A stretch of DNA of 64,000 bases from Rhynchopus euleeides (GCA_963210315.1 OY723261.1:1550001-1614000); one strand, 5' to 3'. Positions 23,582-33,582 are shown, counted from the first letter of the stretch. Notes: generated from the letters alone by a model not told the origin. Program-made: numbers and translations.

Positions 23582-24070
23582 ATGCGGACAGCAATGTGGC
23601 GGCGTGCCTCGCTGGTGGTCGGGCTTGTGGCGGCGGGGGCTCTGTGTGTTGCCGGGGCAGAGACAGGTGCGGTGGGTGAGAAGGCTGAGGGGGCGCGGCC
23701 CGACTGGGACTACGACTACGACGTTGTGGACGGGGATGTGCAGGTGGAGCGGGGTCGTGACGGGAAGAGTCTCGGGGCGACGCCGCTGACGAGGAACTCG
23801 CAGCTGTTCCCTGTGGGGCGGCCTGTGAACTACTTCATCGCGTCCCCGATCAGCAGCAACGACAACCGGGTTTCCGCGGCAGTGCGGGACTGGGAGTCGA
23901 AGACGTGCATCCGGTTCAACAAGTGCCGTTCGGAGGGGTCATGCCCGCGCCCGTACATCCGCTTCACCCAGGGCCAGGGGTGCAGCTCACCGATCGGGCG
24001 GCGCGGGAACGGGGTGAACTCGGTGTCGATCGCGCGCGGGTGCGGGGTCGGGGCGACGATCCATGAAATC

Positions 24071-24090
24071 AGACACAGCCTTGGTCTAAG
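24071..24090 (+). repeat. Target-site copy 1 (left host flank)
   Basis: AGACACAGCCTTGGTCTAAG. It matches copies 2-4 except for the first base (A instead of G). The duplication is therefore either 20 bp with one change, or 19 bp starting GACACAG with each element ending in G. Confidence 0.9.
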
Positions 24091-24841
24091 GGGGTTAAAG
24101 CCGCCTGACGCCTGCACGTGGCGCCCCTGCTAATCCCCTCGCATTGCACTGCGCGGGGGGTGAACAGAGTCAGCGGTGGGGTGGCTACCTCGGTGCTGAA
24201 ATGTCTTTTACATGGAGCCGAAATAGCCGGGGTGGTGACCTGGCCTATGAAGGGGGAACCCTGAGCCCAAAGAACCGAGATCCCAAGACCTCCACTGGGG
24301 GCCGGGCGCGCCCTCGTCCTGTCATCCGCAGCGACTGCCCTCCACGGAGCCGTGACGAAGATCCATCCGAGCTCGATGAGCTGGGTTTGACCCCCGCCGA
24401 TGCGTGTCTGAGTCCGACTTTACAGGACAACCAGTGTAATCCAACCGTACTGGGGGGATTGGTCCAGTAAGTCACGGTGCGTGATGAGGACTCGCAATTG
24501 TGGGGGACAGGACGAAGTCCGAAAGGGATGGAAAAACGTAGGAGTGCACTACCCAAAGTGTCTTCCCAAAGGGTAAAAACTAGCCAATTGCCCTCACTCC
24601 GCGTGGGACTTCCGGATACTCACCATGAGCCACCGGGTCTCCCCACACTTAGGGGGATGGCACCCCAGGTTGCTAACCAGCGGCAGGTTTTTCCAGAGAC
24701 GCTACGGCGTCTCTTTTCCTCACCGCAGACAACCGTGTGTGGGAATCGTGACAGGCACTGCTTGGGTTCAGTGTTTGTTCACGCGTGGCGCAGGGACCGG
24801 TGGTCGTCACCACCGCCGCTGACCACGTAACAACCGACTCA
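24091..24841 (+). mobile_element. Non-autonomous retroelement unit 1 (751 bp)
   Basis: The unit lies exactly between target copies 1 and 2. It starts GGGGTTAAAGCCGCCTGACG and ends near GACCACGTAACAACCGACTC. It aligns with unit 2 in long conserved blocks (5' 230 bp, and from GGTTGGAAAAACGTAGGAGT-like sequence onward) separated by a diverged middle. No open frame with a recognisable domain is present. Neither end resembles the LINE ends. Insertion by target-primed reverse transcription is inferred from the flanking duplications. Confidence 0.8.
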
Positions 24842-24861
24842 GGACACAGCCTTGGTCTAAG
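24842..24861 (+). repeat. Target-site copy 2
   Basis: GGACACAGCCTTGGTCTAAG, between unit 1 and unit 2. It is identical to copies 3 and 4. Confidence 0.92.
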
Positions 24862-25600
24862 GGGGTTAAAGCCGCCTGACGCCTGCACGTGGCGCCCCTG
24901 CTAATCCCCTCGCATTGCACTGCGCGGGGGGTGAACAGAGTCAACGGTGGGGTGGTTACCTCGGTGCTGAAATGCCTTGTGCATGGAGCCGGAATAGCCG
25001 GGGTGGTGACCTGGTCTATGAAGGGGGAACCCTGAGCCCAAAGAACCGAGATCCCAAGACCTCCAATGGGGGCCGGGCGCCCCTCGTCCTGTGTCCTCCA
25101 CGGCGACCCCCTGCGCGGGCTTCCGGGCCGGAGTAGCCCGCCTCCCTTCTGTCATAGACGGAGGTCAGACCACCGCAGTTGCGTCTCTGTTTCACACAGT
25201 GTAACGTACAGGTGGGAGTGGCCCTAGTACGTTCGGGACGCGTATAGGACTCGCACTACGTGGGGGGACGGGATGAAAGTCCGAAAAGGTTGGAAAAACG
25301 TAGGAGTGCATTACACACAATGTCTTCCCATGGGTAAAGACTAGCTAGTTACCCTCACTCCGCGTGGGATCCGGAAACCCTTCTTGAGCCACCGGGTCTC
25401 CTCACACTTTAGGGGGTGGCGCCCCAGGTTGCTAACCAGCGGCAGGTTTTTGCAGAGACCTAAGGGTGTCTCTTTTCCTCACCGCAGACAACCGTGTGTG
25501 GGAATCGTGTGTAGCCACTGTTTGGGTTCAGTGTCTGGGCATGCGTGGCGCTGGGCCCACTGGTCGTCACCTTTGCCGCTCGCCACGTAAAGTTGAATAA
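24862..25600 (+). mobile_element. Non-autonomous retroelement unit 2 (739 bp)
   Basis: It lies exactly between target copies 2 and 3. It has the same 5' start as unit 1 and a related 3' end (CTCGCCACGTAAAGTTGAAT). Substitutions and a replaced central block (about 25080-25250) show that the two units are separate family members rather than a fresh tandem duplication. No coding capacity is recognised. Confidence 0.8.
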
Positions 25601-25620
25601 GGACACAGCCTTGGTCTAAG
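25601..25620 (+). repeat. Target-site copy 3 (LINE 5' flank)
   Basis: GGACACAGCCTTGGTCTAAG immediately before the LINE. The LINE ribozyme's first P1 base is the next nucleotide, 25621. Confidence 0.92.
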
Positions 25621-25698
25621 GGTGTGCAAGGATCCGCGCCTCCACGCGGTGCACCCGGACGCGTTCAGACACTCGGCTGGCGCGACTAAAGCGGATCC
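25621..25698 (+). ncRNA. HDV-like self-cleaving ribozyme at LINE 5' end
   Basis: The sequence folds in the nested double-pseudoknot order of HDV-like ribozymes. P1 is 25621-25627 (GGUGUGC) with 25649-25655 (GUGCACC): 7 bp, two of them wobble. J1/2 is AA. P2 is 25630-25636 (GGAUCCG) with 25692-25698 (CGGAUCC). P3 is CGC (25637-25639) with GCG (25646-25648), directly abutting P1. Loop 3 is CUCCAC, whose CC can form P1.1 with GG at 25657-25658. P4 is about 25660-25668 with 25677-25684. J4/2 reads ACUAAAG with a candidate catalytic cytosine at 25686 in a CUAA context. Cleavage is expected before 25621, exactly the element boundary. Known precedent: such ribozymes process the 5' ends of R2 and other non-LTR elements. 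No activity data are available. Confidence 0.85.
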
Positions 25699-25780
25699 GC
25701 AGGATGAGGGGAGGCATCGCATCGGCTGGCGGGATGCGGCACTCCTCGGTTGGCGCGTGGACGGGTGTGGGCAGGACAGG

Positions 25781-27618
25781 ATGGCCCGCATCCGGTGGCC
25801 GCGTCGCTGGCGGCCCGTGAAAGCGCGGGCCGCCCGCCGTGCCTGGGGACATCGTGGCAGGCTTGTCGCGATCGTGTCTCCCCCGTCGCTGGGACGCTTC
25901 GGGGCGCTGCTGGTGGAGGCCGCGGCGGAGGCCTGCGGGTTCGTGGGGGCGCGCGCTGGTGGCGCGACGATGTGCGGGGGAGGGGACGGCGTAGGGCCCC
26001 AGTTGGCAGCGATCCGGCGCGAGCTGAGCCCCGCCGGACTGACGGTCCGGGACGCCACGCCCGACGGCAACTGCATGTACCGTGCAGTATGCAAAGCGTT
26101 GCACGGGACCCCGCATGGGCACGCGGCGTACAGGGCCATGGCGGTGCGCACACTCCGCGCGGAGGCTGGACACTACGCAGGGTTAGTGGAAGGGGATTTT
26201 TCCCAGTACTGCGCGCTGGTGGCCAAGGAGGGGACATGGGGTGACGCAGTCCAGCTAGACGCACTGCTGCGGGGCATTGAGCGCTCAGCCGAGATATATC
26301 AGATGCGGGAGTCGGGGCTTAGGAAACAGAAGCGGGGCGTGGACTACGGAACGGACACGGTGCGGCTCGCATACGTGGGGGGCGCGCATTATGCCACGGT
26401 GATAACGCGCAGCACTGCTGGCACGGACGGGGATGGGATGGCGGACGTCGTCCCGGTGGAATCGGAGGCGGCGGAGGACCTGGTGAAGGTTCCCGTGCCG
26501 AAGACGACGGACACCGGACGTGTGCAGCGGCCACGGGTGGACTGGGCGATCCGGCAGGAGGACTGGGCGGAGGCAGTGGTGCCCTGGGACAGCCAGGTGT
26601 CGGACGGGGTGTCTCTGGTGCCGAGGGGTCGGGAAGCGGAGGCAGCGGGCAGGCGGGGAGCGGCGCGGACGTTCTGCTCGGAGGACCCGCTCCCGGGGTG
26701 CGCAGCGGAACGAACGAAGATCAGGCTGCAGGGGCAGGGTCGGGCGCAAGGGGTCACGCTGCGCGAGATGTGGGTGACGGGAGCGGCGCGGCCAAAGGAG
26801 ACGGGCAGCGGGACGTGCCCCACGGAGGAGCTGGTGCTGACGACGTGCGCGACGACGGGCTCGGAAGAGGCCCTGAAGGCGTGGGCCGCCCAGAGGGGAC
26901 TTCAGCGGGTGGCGACATCCAGAGGGGGTGACGCCTGGCGGGCCACAGGACTGGTGGCGGCGGCGAGGGTGGACGAGGTCCTGAGGGCCAGCGGGGAGGG
27001 AGGGGTGTACGTGCGTCGACACCCAACCAGGGACAACGGGGTGGAAGTGCTCTGGTTGTCGGCACCGGAGGCGGAGAAGGACCTGGCACAACACAGACAG
27101 GCCGCATGGTGGATGGGCGTCGCCTGGCACCCCGAGGCGCAGAGGAAGGGGGTCAGGGTGGCGGCGGGAAAGGGTGCGCAGGCGAGGCATGCTCTCGGGG
27201 CGATGATTCGAGGCAGGATGTACACGGTGTCGGGGGCGCGAGGAGCGCGCGCGGGGGAGCTGGAAATGCAGCTGCAGGGGCAGCTCGGTTGGACCGCAAC
27301 CGCCAAACATGCGTACAGGGGCATATGGCGGGTGGAGGCAGCCGAGGACCCACCGAAGTGGGCGTTGGGGGGCCTGGCGGTGATGCAGGTCGAGCCGCCG
27401 TCCGGCAAGAGGGCGAGGCGGGGTGGAAGGAGGGCGGCGTCAGCGCCGCCAACCAAACAGCAGAGGACAGATCCGGCCGTAGCAGTGCAGCGGTCAGGTG
27501 GATGGACGGCCCCAGCCAGTCGGGCCCCGCGGGAGCATCAACATCTGGGGCAGCAGCAGCAGCAGCAGCAGCAACAACGGCAACAGCAGGACACGGGTCA
27601 CCAACACAGGGGAGGCGG

Positions 27619-27650
<32 letters not shown>

Positions 27651-28024
27651 AACAGCAACAACAGCAACAACAGCAGCAACAGCAGCAACAACGGTGGAAG
27701 CAGGAGATGGAGGACCAGCTGGAGAAACAAATGCGGATGGTGGAGACGCTCGCGGCGCGCGTGGAGACGCTCTCGGAGGACATGACGGGTCACGTCCGGG
27801 AGACGGCGGTGCAGTTCGACAATGTGGAAAAAGCGTGCGAGGAGCTGGCCGGCGTCCCGCGCCAGCTGGATATGTTGCAACAGGCGCAAGCGGGGGAGAT
27901 CCGGGATCTACGCACGGGGCAGGCCGCCATGCAGGAAATGCAGGAGCAGATCCTTCGACTTCTGCAGGACAAAGAGTCGGAGGCGGCAGGTGCAGGGAGG
28001 GACCGCAGGGGGAGCGGGCGGTGA
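25781..28024 (+). CDS. LINE ORF1: OTU-domain, polyQ, coiled-coil protein
   Basis: The 747 residues run from the first in-frame ATG (25781); 25970 is an alternative, and the open frame itself begins inside the ribozyme. The N-terminal OTU cysteine-protease fold has TPDGNCMYRAV (D95, C98), the TWGDAVQL strand and YVGGAHYATV with H203, matching the Cys/His/Asp layout of OTU deubiquitinases. The middle (about 26830-27400) has two compact regions (CPTEELVLTTCATT...WRATGL...GVYVRRH; QGQLGWTATAKHAYRGIWRV) that I cannot assign; they may be nucleic-acid-binding folds as in other LINE ORF1 proteins. A CAG/CAA polyglutamine run (about 27550-27690) precedes a long coiled coil (WKQEMEDQLEKQMRMVETL...) likely to multimerise the protein. 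The stop is TGA at 28022-28024, 26 bases before the ORF2 ATG. Confidence 0.88.
27549..27690 (+). repeat. CAG/CAA polyglutamine tract in ORF1
   Basis: Imperfect CAG/CAA trinucleotide repeats encode nearly uninterrupted glutamine in the ORF1 frame. In the overlapping open ORF2 frame the same bases would read Ala/Thr-rich sequence, which looks like a shadow rather than selected protein. Confidence 0.85.
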
Positions 28025-28050
28025 GAACGGAGACGGGGCGACACTCCGCA

Positions 28051-31000
28051 ATGGTGGGGACCCCCCCTTTCAGCAGGGGGGAGGACATAGACGCTGGCTG
28101 TGTTGATGTCAGATGGACACAGGGCGAAACGGGGCCTGCGGACCGCGGTCCGGGGCATAGAACAGGCGGACCCAGGTCCGCCGACGTGAAGTCGGGCCGC
28201 GGCCCGCAGCTGGGAACGAGCGGACTGCGGTTCGCCGATAGAGAGACGGACAGTGGTCCGCGACAGGGGTGGCTGCGTGGCGGTGGTGACGACGGCGAGC
28301 TGCTGTGCCCTGAGGGAGTGGTGCGGGATGAAGAGTGGCTGGACGAAGCCGTGAAGGGGAAGCTGGGTCGGAGGACCGGAGTGGCCGGGGATGGCAACTG
28401 CCAATTCGCGGCGGTGGCGTTGCAGTGCGGAGGCACGGCGGCGAGCGCACGGGCGGCCATGGCGATGACGCTGGGGAGCGAACCGGGGTATCGCCTGTCG
28501 TTTGATGGATCGGAGGAAGAGTGGGCGGCATACAAGGCGAAGGCGGCTGTGGACAGGGAGTACGGTGATGAGCTGACGCTGGCAGCACTTGCGGAGGCGC
28601 TGGGGGCCACGGTATGGGTCCTGAATGCGAGGCAGCGGGACTACGTCATGGCCTACGGTCCGGAGGGGGCAAGTAGGCAGGCGGTCCTTGCGTATCGGCC
28701 GGAGCACTACGACGTGGTGCACCTCCCTCTCCGGACGATGCAGCTGCTCCAAGAGAGGCGTGCAGCGAAGGAGGACAAGGTGCGGCTTGTCGAGCTGGAG
28801 AGGGTGCACGGCGGAGCCAGAGGAGGGGTGGCAGTCCCAGGGACAGGCAGGGGGCAGGAGCGGGCCCCGGTGTCACGGCCCAGCGGCAGGCGGGCGCGGT
28901 GGAGGCAGGACACACTGCTGCTGCGCACGGCCAACGTCACCTCCATGCACCGGAGGCAGGAGGAGGTGGCGAGCTGGCAGGTGGACGTCACTGCGCTGCA
29001 GGAGACGAGGCTGACGGAGAAGGCCCAGAGGGAGCAAACGACGAAGCTGCGGGCCGCGGGATGGACGGCGCTCTGGGGGTCGGCTGTTCAACTAATGCCA
29101 GCGGCGCGGACCGAAGCGGGTGGGGAGCACCTCGGAGTCGGGCTGCTGGTCAGGAGTGGAATACCGTGTGCTCTGGTACAGCCGACGACGAAGGCAGCGA
29201 AGGGGCTGTGGCAGACGTGCAGATACCTCCACGCAAAACTGGCGTACGGAAAGGGCGCCCATTTCCTGCATATCGTGGTGGTGTACGCGCCGGTGGGTCA
29301 GGGAGCGCAGCAGGAGGATGAGAGGGAGCAGTTTCTCGTGAAGGTGCTCCACGAGGCTTCGGCTCTGGGGGACGTGCCGGTGCTGGTCATGGGGGACTTC
29401 AACACCTTCCCGGACCCTTCGCACTCCTCGGCGATCGCGGCGCACGTTGCGAGCGGGCAGTGGTTTGACTGTGCGGACGAGCAGGCACGGCGTGCGGGGC
29501 GGAGCCCGACCAACACGGTCACGGCCGGGAAGGGCGGGAGCCGCATAGACGCGGTGTTCGCGAACAAGGTGGCCGTTTGCGGGTTGACGGAATGCGACGC
29601 GACGGAGGTCTGCATCGCGACACACCGGGCGGTGGACACGGTGCTACATCTTCCGGCGTATCGACAGCGGGTAACACGCCTCAGCGGTGCGCCGAGGGGG
29701 GAGCTGCGCGCAAAGATGTCACAGGAGGAGCGGGAGCGAGCGAGGACGGCGGCGGCAGAGGCGTGCGCCAGGCGTCGAGAGATCTGGAGCGGCACTGGGG
29801 TGGGAGACCTGCAGGGCATGTGGGACGGTTGGTGCCGGGACGCGGCGGCCCAACTAGCAGGCCATCACGCTGTGGACGCGGCGGACCGGGCCTGGGTTGG
29901 GAAGGGACAATCGCCGCGGATGCAGCAGCAGTGGTTGTGCGCCCGGGAGCACTGGAGCGAGCAAGGGGCAGTGACGGTCCAGATGCACAGGCTGCTGAAA
30001 GAAGATCGACAACTGCGAGATGCCCAACGCCGGCTGCGGGAAGGGGGTCAAATCCCGGTGCGAGTGCAGAGGCTGTGGGAGGCGTGTCGTGCGCGGGAGG
30101 AGGGGCTGAGTGAGACGCCTTCGGTGAGGGAAGTGGACAGATTACTCGAGGATGTGGACAAGCGGATTGCGGATGAACGAGCGCTGATAGACAGTGAGCG
30201 CAGGGTCAGACAGCACCGACGTCTGCGGGACACCTGGCACAGGGAAAGGGGGCAGGTCTACAGGATGTTAAGGGGCCAGCCGCGACGGGAAGCCATCATG
30301 CGGACCGAGGGTGGGGACACCGCCGAGCGTCAAAGCATGGACGCGGAGGTTCGCGGGGCCTGGCTCCCCATCATGCAGAAGCATATGGCTAGTTGCCCGA
30401 GCTGGAGCGACTTCCGCAGGAGGTACGAGCACCACATCCAGGTGGTCCCACTGGTGCTAGACCCACTGACGGGGGACATGCTGCGGGCGGCGCTGACGAG
30501 GACCGCGGGGGGGAAGGCGGCCGGCCTGGATGGGTGGCACGCCGAGGAGCTGAAGGCGCTGCCTGCGCCGATGCTGGACAACCTCGCGGTGGTACTCAAC
30601 GAGGTTGAGACATCGGGGGTGTGGCCGGAGGCGCTAATGCAGGCAACCATCAGCATGATCCCGAAGGTGGAAGACCCCTCGCCGCTTCAACACCGGCCCA
30701 TCACAGTGATGTCCGCTGTGTACAGGCTGTGGGCGAAAACGCGGATGGTGGATATGCTGGAAAGGCAGGAATCGTGGGCGACGCCTAACATGTACGGGTT
30801 CCGCAAAGGCAGGGGCACGCTGCACGCATACATGCACACGGCGCTACTGATCGAAAGGGCGGTGCTGACGGGTCAGCATCTGCGGGGGGCACTCCTCGAC
30901 ATCAAGAAGTGCTTCGACACGGTGCCGTGGGACATTGCGTTCAGTCTTCTGGAGAGGATGGGGTTGGACCAGCGGGTGATTAGGCCGATGCGGGCCATGT

Positions 31001-33582
31001 ACCGAGGACTCCGGCGCCGCTTCCGCATACACGGCAGTGTGGGGGAGGAATTCCAGGCGGCCAACGGCATCCTGCAGGGGTGCGCTCTGTCGGTGGTGGT
31101 ACTGAACGCGTTGATGAGTGTGTGGGACAGGGCGGTGACGGCGGGCACGAACTGCACGACGGGTGTTTATGCGGACGACACAAAGATCCTTTCGCGCACT
31201 CTCGATGACCTCAAAAGGGCCCTGGAGATATCGCAGGAGTTCAGTGATGCCACGTCGATGGAGTACGGGGACAAGGGGGTCTGCTTCAGCACCAACCGCG
31301 AGCAGAAGCTGGACCTGCAGGTCGGGGGCCACAAACTGGTGCAGGCGATCGGGTCGTTCGGCGACCTGCAGGCGCCTATATCCCTGAAGGCAACCCCCAA
31401 GAGAGGAGGGCCGCTAGACGACCGCATACTCAAGGAGTTGCAGATATTGCGGCGGCTACAGCACCTCAACCTGTCGTACGATGCTAAGGTGCAAGTGATC
31501 GCGACGAGGTCCATGCCCTCAGCAACATATGGGATACACGTGGCGAGGCCCCTGGTGGGGAGCATGCAATCGCTGCACAGAGGGGTGCTGAGGGCGCTGT
31601 GGGGATCGCGACGCACAAGGCGGTGCCAGGAGCTGGCACTGGTGCTACTGGCCCCCCAGCACCGAGTGGACCCCTCGTCATACTCGGCATACCAAAGGGT
31701 GTTGGCGTTCAACACGGTCATCAACACAGACGGCACGGGGCGGATGGGGGATTTGGTGAAGGAGGTGTGGCGGCTACGCCAGAACCCCCCCAGGGCAGGT
31801 CAGCCTAAGACGCCAGGGCCGATGGGGCTGCTGCGGGACGACGTGGCGACGTTGGGGTGGTCCTGGTCGACTCAGCAGGAAATTGTGTTGCCGAGTGGTG
31901 AGGCCTGGGGGCTGGACGCGCCTGACAGGGGGGCCTTGCAACACGCGCTGCGGGAGGCCATGCGCGCCGGCAAGTACGCAGCGATCGAGAGGCAGGGCCG
32001 CGATGACACGCAGGGTATAGGACGGGGAGTGGAATACAAACTCACGGCCAAGATACTGCAGGACGAGCCGGGTGCCTATCGAACGGGCATCATGCGGAGC
32101 ATCCTGGTGGGAGATCAGGTGACACAGGAACGCAAGTCCCGGGAGGGCGGCAAGCCGGAGGAACGGGAATCCCCCACGTGCAAGCTGTGCGGGCAGGCGG
32201 ACGAAGACCATCAACACATGTGGTGGGGGTGCCCGGAAACGCAGTCGCGGGACATGGAGGAATACGCGGCATTGGTGGCGGCGGATCGGACATCTTGGCC
32301 GGAGTGTCTGCGGCGGAATGGACTACTACCCACGGGGTTTCGCATGATGGCAACGATGTCCAACAAGAGCGCACTGTCGGCGCTGCTGCGCATGTACGCG
32401 GAGATCATCCTCCGGCGCAAGCAGCTCCTGGGGGCGCAAACGGGGGAGTCGACGGCGGTTAAGTCGGACACGGCCTATCCGTGGAATTGGGCACCGGGGG
32501 CGCCACATACGAAGTATGATGACGTCATCCCCAGGGGTCCGCCCCCGAAGAGCTGGAATTTGGGGCCAACGACGTACGCGGCGTTGCGGGGCTGGCTGGG
32601 GGCACTGGTGTGGCCGGACATGCGTCACAACGCGAGGAGGACTGTGTCCTACTCCGAACTCGCGATGGACTTTGAGGCGTATACCGGCGACCGCTTACGT
32701 CAGTATACCGGCAGGGGGCAGCCGAACACGGAGGCAACGACCATGCGGCAGAAGGCGGGGGCCATCTCAGCCTGTCTTCGGGCGGTGCAGAAGGTGGCGG
32801 GGCCGTATGTCTTCTCCGGCAAGGTCATAGAACACTGCCCAGCATTGCGTTCCTTCTACGGGGACAACACCACGGGGCTGACGTACAGGCCCATCCTCGC
32901 GGCGCAGAGTGTGGTAGAGGACGCACTGCGGGAGCTGGCGGAGCGGGTCACAACCCACGTGGGTTCTTGGACCACAATGCAGGTGCCGCAGTATACCAAC
33001 CAGGACTCCCGGCCGGGACGGCTGCGGAAATATGAGGAGGAAGCGGCTGCGGACCAAGCACGGGCCAAGCAGGAGGACCTGCTGCCGGTGGACACCGAAA
33101 CGAATCTGTTCTTTGATGGCTCGATGCGCGCGGAGAGCGCCAGGGCGAAGAGACGGGCGGGTACGGGCGTGGGTGCGGTGCACTACGGACCGGGGAAAAA
33201 GCGCAGATGGGATTTGTGCGAGCGGTTGCCGGACGCCGACACGATCAACGTGGCTGAGTACACCGGACTCCTGAGGTGTCTTCAGCGGTTGCTGGCCATA
33301 CAGTTCACGGGAACCGCGAGGGTATACGGAGACAGCAGTCTGGTGATTAGTCAGGCAAACCGTGACATAGCTTGCAAGGCACCTGAGCTCATCCCGCTAC
33401 GCGACGAGGCAGTGTCGCTGCTAGTCCGACTCAGGGGGTCGGGGGCGGAGGTCTCGCTACGGCATGTACTGAGACACTACAACAAGCAAGCCGACAGGCT
33501 GGCGAACAAGGCGGTCGAGGAGCTCGATATTGGGCAGAGCCGCGTGACATTGGGGAAGGGGGAGCCGGAGGCACCACGATAG
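28051..33582 (+). CDS. LINE ORF2: OTU, APE endonuclease, reverse transcriptase, RNase H
   Basis: Read from the ATG at 28051 it has 1,843 residues. A second OTU domain has GDGNCQF (C117), YGDELTLAALAEALGATVWV and EHYDVV (H219). The APE endonuclease shows N295 (TANVTS), E318 (LQETRL), D449/N451 (GDFN), SRIDAV and THRAV (H525). The reverse transcriptase has GGKAAGLDGW, FRKGRGT, GALLDIKKCFDTVPW, NGILQGC and YADD at 1040-1043. A Cys/His knuckle follows (CKLCGQADEDHQHMWWGC, from C1377). RNase H shows D1689 (FFDGS), E1736 (NVAEYTGLL), D1761 (YGDSS) and D1815 (NKQADRLAN). Together these nick the target, copy element RNA onto it and remove template RNA. The frame stays open upstream to 27106, overlapping ORF1 in the -1 frame; 28051 was chosen because it follows the ORF1 stop and precedes the first conserved domain. 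Confidence 0.93.
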   Translation: MVGTPPFSRGEDIDAGCVDVRWTQGETGPADRGPGHRTGGPRSADVKSGRGPQLGTSGLRFADRETDSGPRQGWLRGGGDDGELLCPEGVVRDEEWLDEAVKGKLGRRTGVAGDGNCQFAAVALQCGGTAASARAAMAMTLGSEPGYRLSFDGSEEEWAAYKAKAAVDREYGDELTLAALAEALGATVWVLNARQRDYVMAYGPEGASRQAVLAYRPEHYDVVHLPLRTMQLLQERRAAKEDKVRLVELERVHGGARGGVAVPGTGRGQERAPVSRPSGRRARWRQDTLLLRTANVTSMHRRQEEVASWQVDVTALQETRLTEKAQREQTTKLRAAGWTALWGSAVQLMPAARTEAGGEHLGVGLLVRSGIPCALVQPTTKAAKGLWQTCRYLHAKLAYGKGAHFLHIVVVYAPVGQGAQQEDEREQFLVKVLHEASALGDVPVLVMGDFNTFPDPSHSSAIAAHVASGQWFDCADEQARRAGRSPTNTVTAGKGGSRIDAVFANKVAVCGLTECDATEVCIATHRAVDTVLHLPAYRQRVTRLSGAPRGELRAKMSQEERERARTAAAEACARRREIWSGTGVGDLQGMWDGWCRDAAAQLAGHHAVDAADRAWVGKGQSPRMQQQWLCAREHWSEQGAVTVQMHRLLKEDRQLRDAQRRLREGGQIPVRVQRLWEACRAREEGLSETPSVREVDRLLEDVDKRIADERALIDSERRVRQHRRLRDTWHRERGQVYRMLRGQPRREAIMRTEGGDTAERQSMDAEVRGAWLPIMQKHMASCPSWSDFRRRYEHHIQVVPLVLDPLTGDMLRAALTRTAGGKAAGLDGWHAEELKALPAPMLDNLAVVLNEVETSGVWPEALMQATISMIPKVEDPSPLQHRPITVMSAVYRLWAKTRMVDMLERQESWATPNMYGFRKGRGTLHAYMHTALLIERAVLTGQHLRGALLDIKKCFDTVPWDIAFSLLERMGLDQRVIRPMRAMYRGLRRRFRIHGSVGEEFQAANGILQGCALSVVVLNALMSVWDRAVTAGTNCTTGVYADDTKILSRTLDDLKRALEISQEFSDATSMEYGDKGVCFSTNREQKLDLQVGGHKLVQAIGSFGDLQAPISLKATPKRGGPLDDRILKELQILRRLQHLNLSYDAKVQVIATRSMPSATYGIHVARPLVGSMQSLHRGVLRALWGSRRTRRCQELALVLLAPQHRVDPSSYSAYQRVLAFNTVINTDGTGRMGDLVKEVWRLRQNPPRAGQPKTPGPMGLLRDDVATLGWSWSTQQEIVLPSGEAWGLDAPDRGALQHALREAMRAGKYAAIERQGRDDTQGIGRGVEYKLTAKILQDEPGAYRTGIMRSILVGDQVTQERKSREGGKPEERESPTCKLCGQADEDHQHMWWGCPETQSRDMEEYAALVAADRTSWPECLRRNGLLPTGFRMMATMSNKSALSALLRMYAEIILRRKQLLGAQTGESTAVKSDTAYPWNWAPGAPHTKYDDVIPRGPPPKSWNLGPTTYAALRGWLGALVWPDMRHNARRTVSYSELAMDFEAYTGDRLRQYTGRGQPNTEATTMRQKAGAISACLRAVQKVAGPYVFSGKVIEHCPALRSFYGDNTTGLTYRPILAAQSVVEDALRELAERVTTHVGSWTTMQVPQYTNQDSRPGRLRKYEEEAAADQARAKQEDLLPVDTETNLFFDGSMRAESARAKRRAGTGVGAVHYGPGKKRRWDLCERLPDADTINVAEYTGLLRCLQRLLAIQFTGTARVYGDSSLVISQANRDIACKAPELIPLRDEAVSLLVRLRGSGAEVSLRHVLRHYNKQADRLANKAVEELDIGQSRVTLGKGEPEAPR

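Noticed and set aside
24091-24180. Canonical HDV-like ribozyme at the start of the 0.75-kb units
   Set aside because: P1 and part of P2 form, but eleven unpaired bases precede the candidate catalytic C and unit 2 has a substitution that breaks P2; not called as a feature.
28000-28030. -1 frameshift slippery site at the ORF1 stop
   Set aside because: The G-rich sequence before the TGA does not form an X XXY YYZ heptamer in the ORF1 frame.
27153-28610. Large minus-strand open frame (485 codons) opposite the LINE
   Set aside because: Antisense shadow of GC-rich ORF1/ORF2; Pro/Ser/Ala-rich with no domain.
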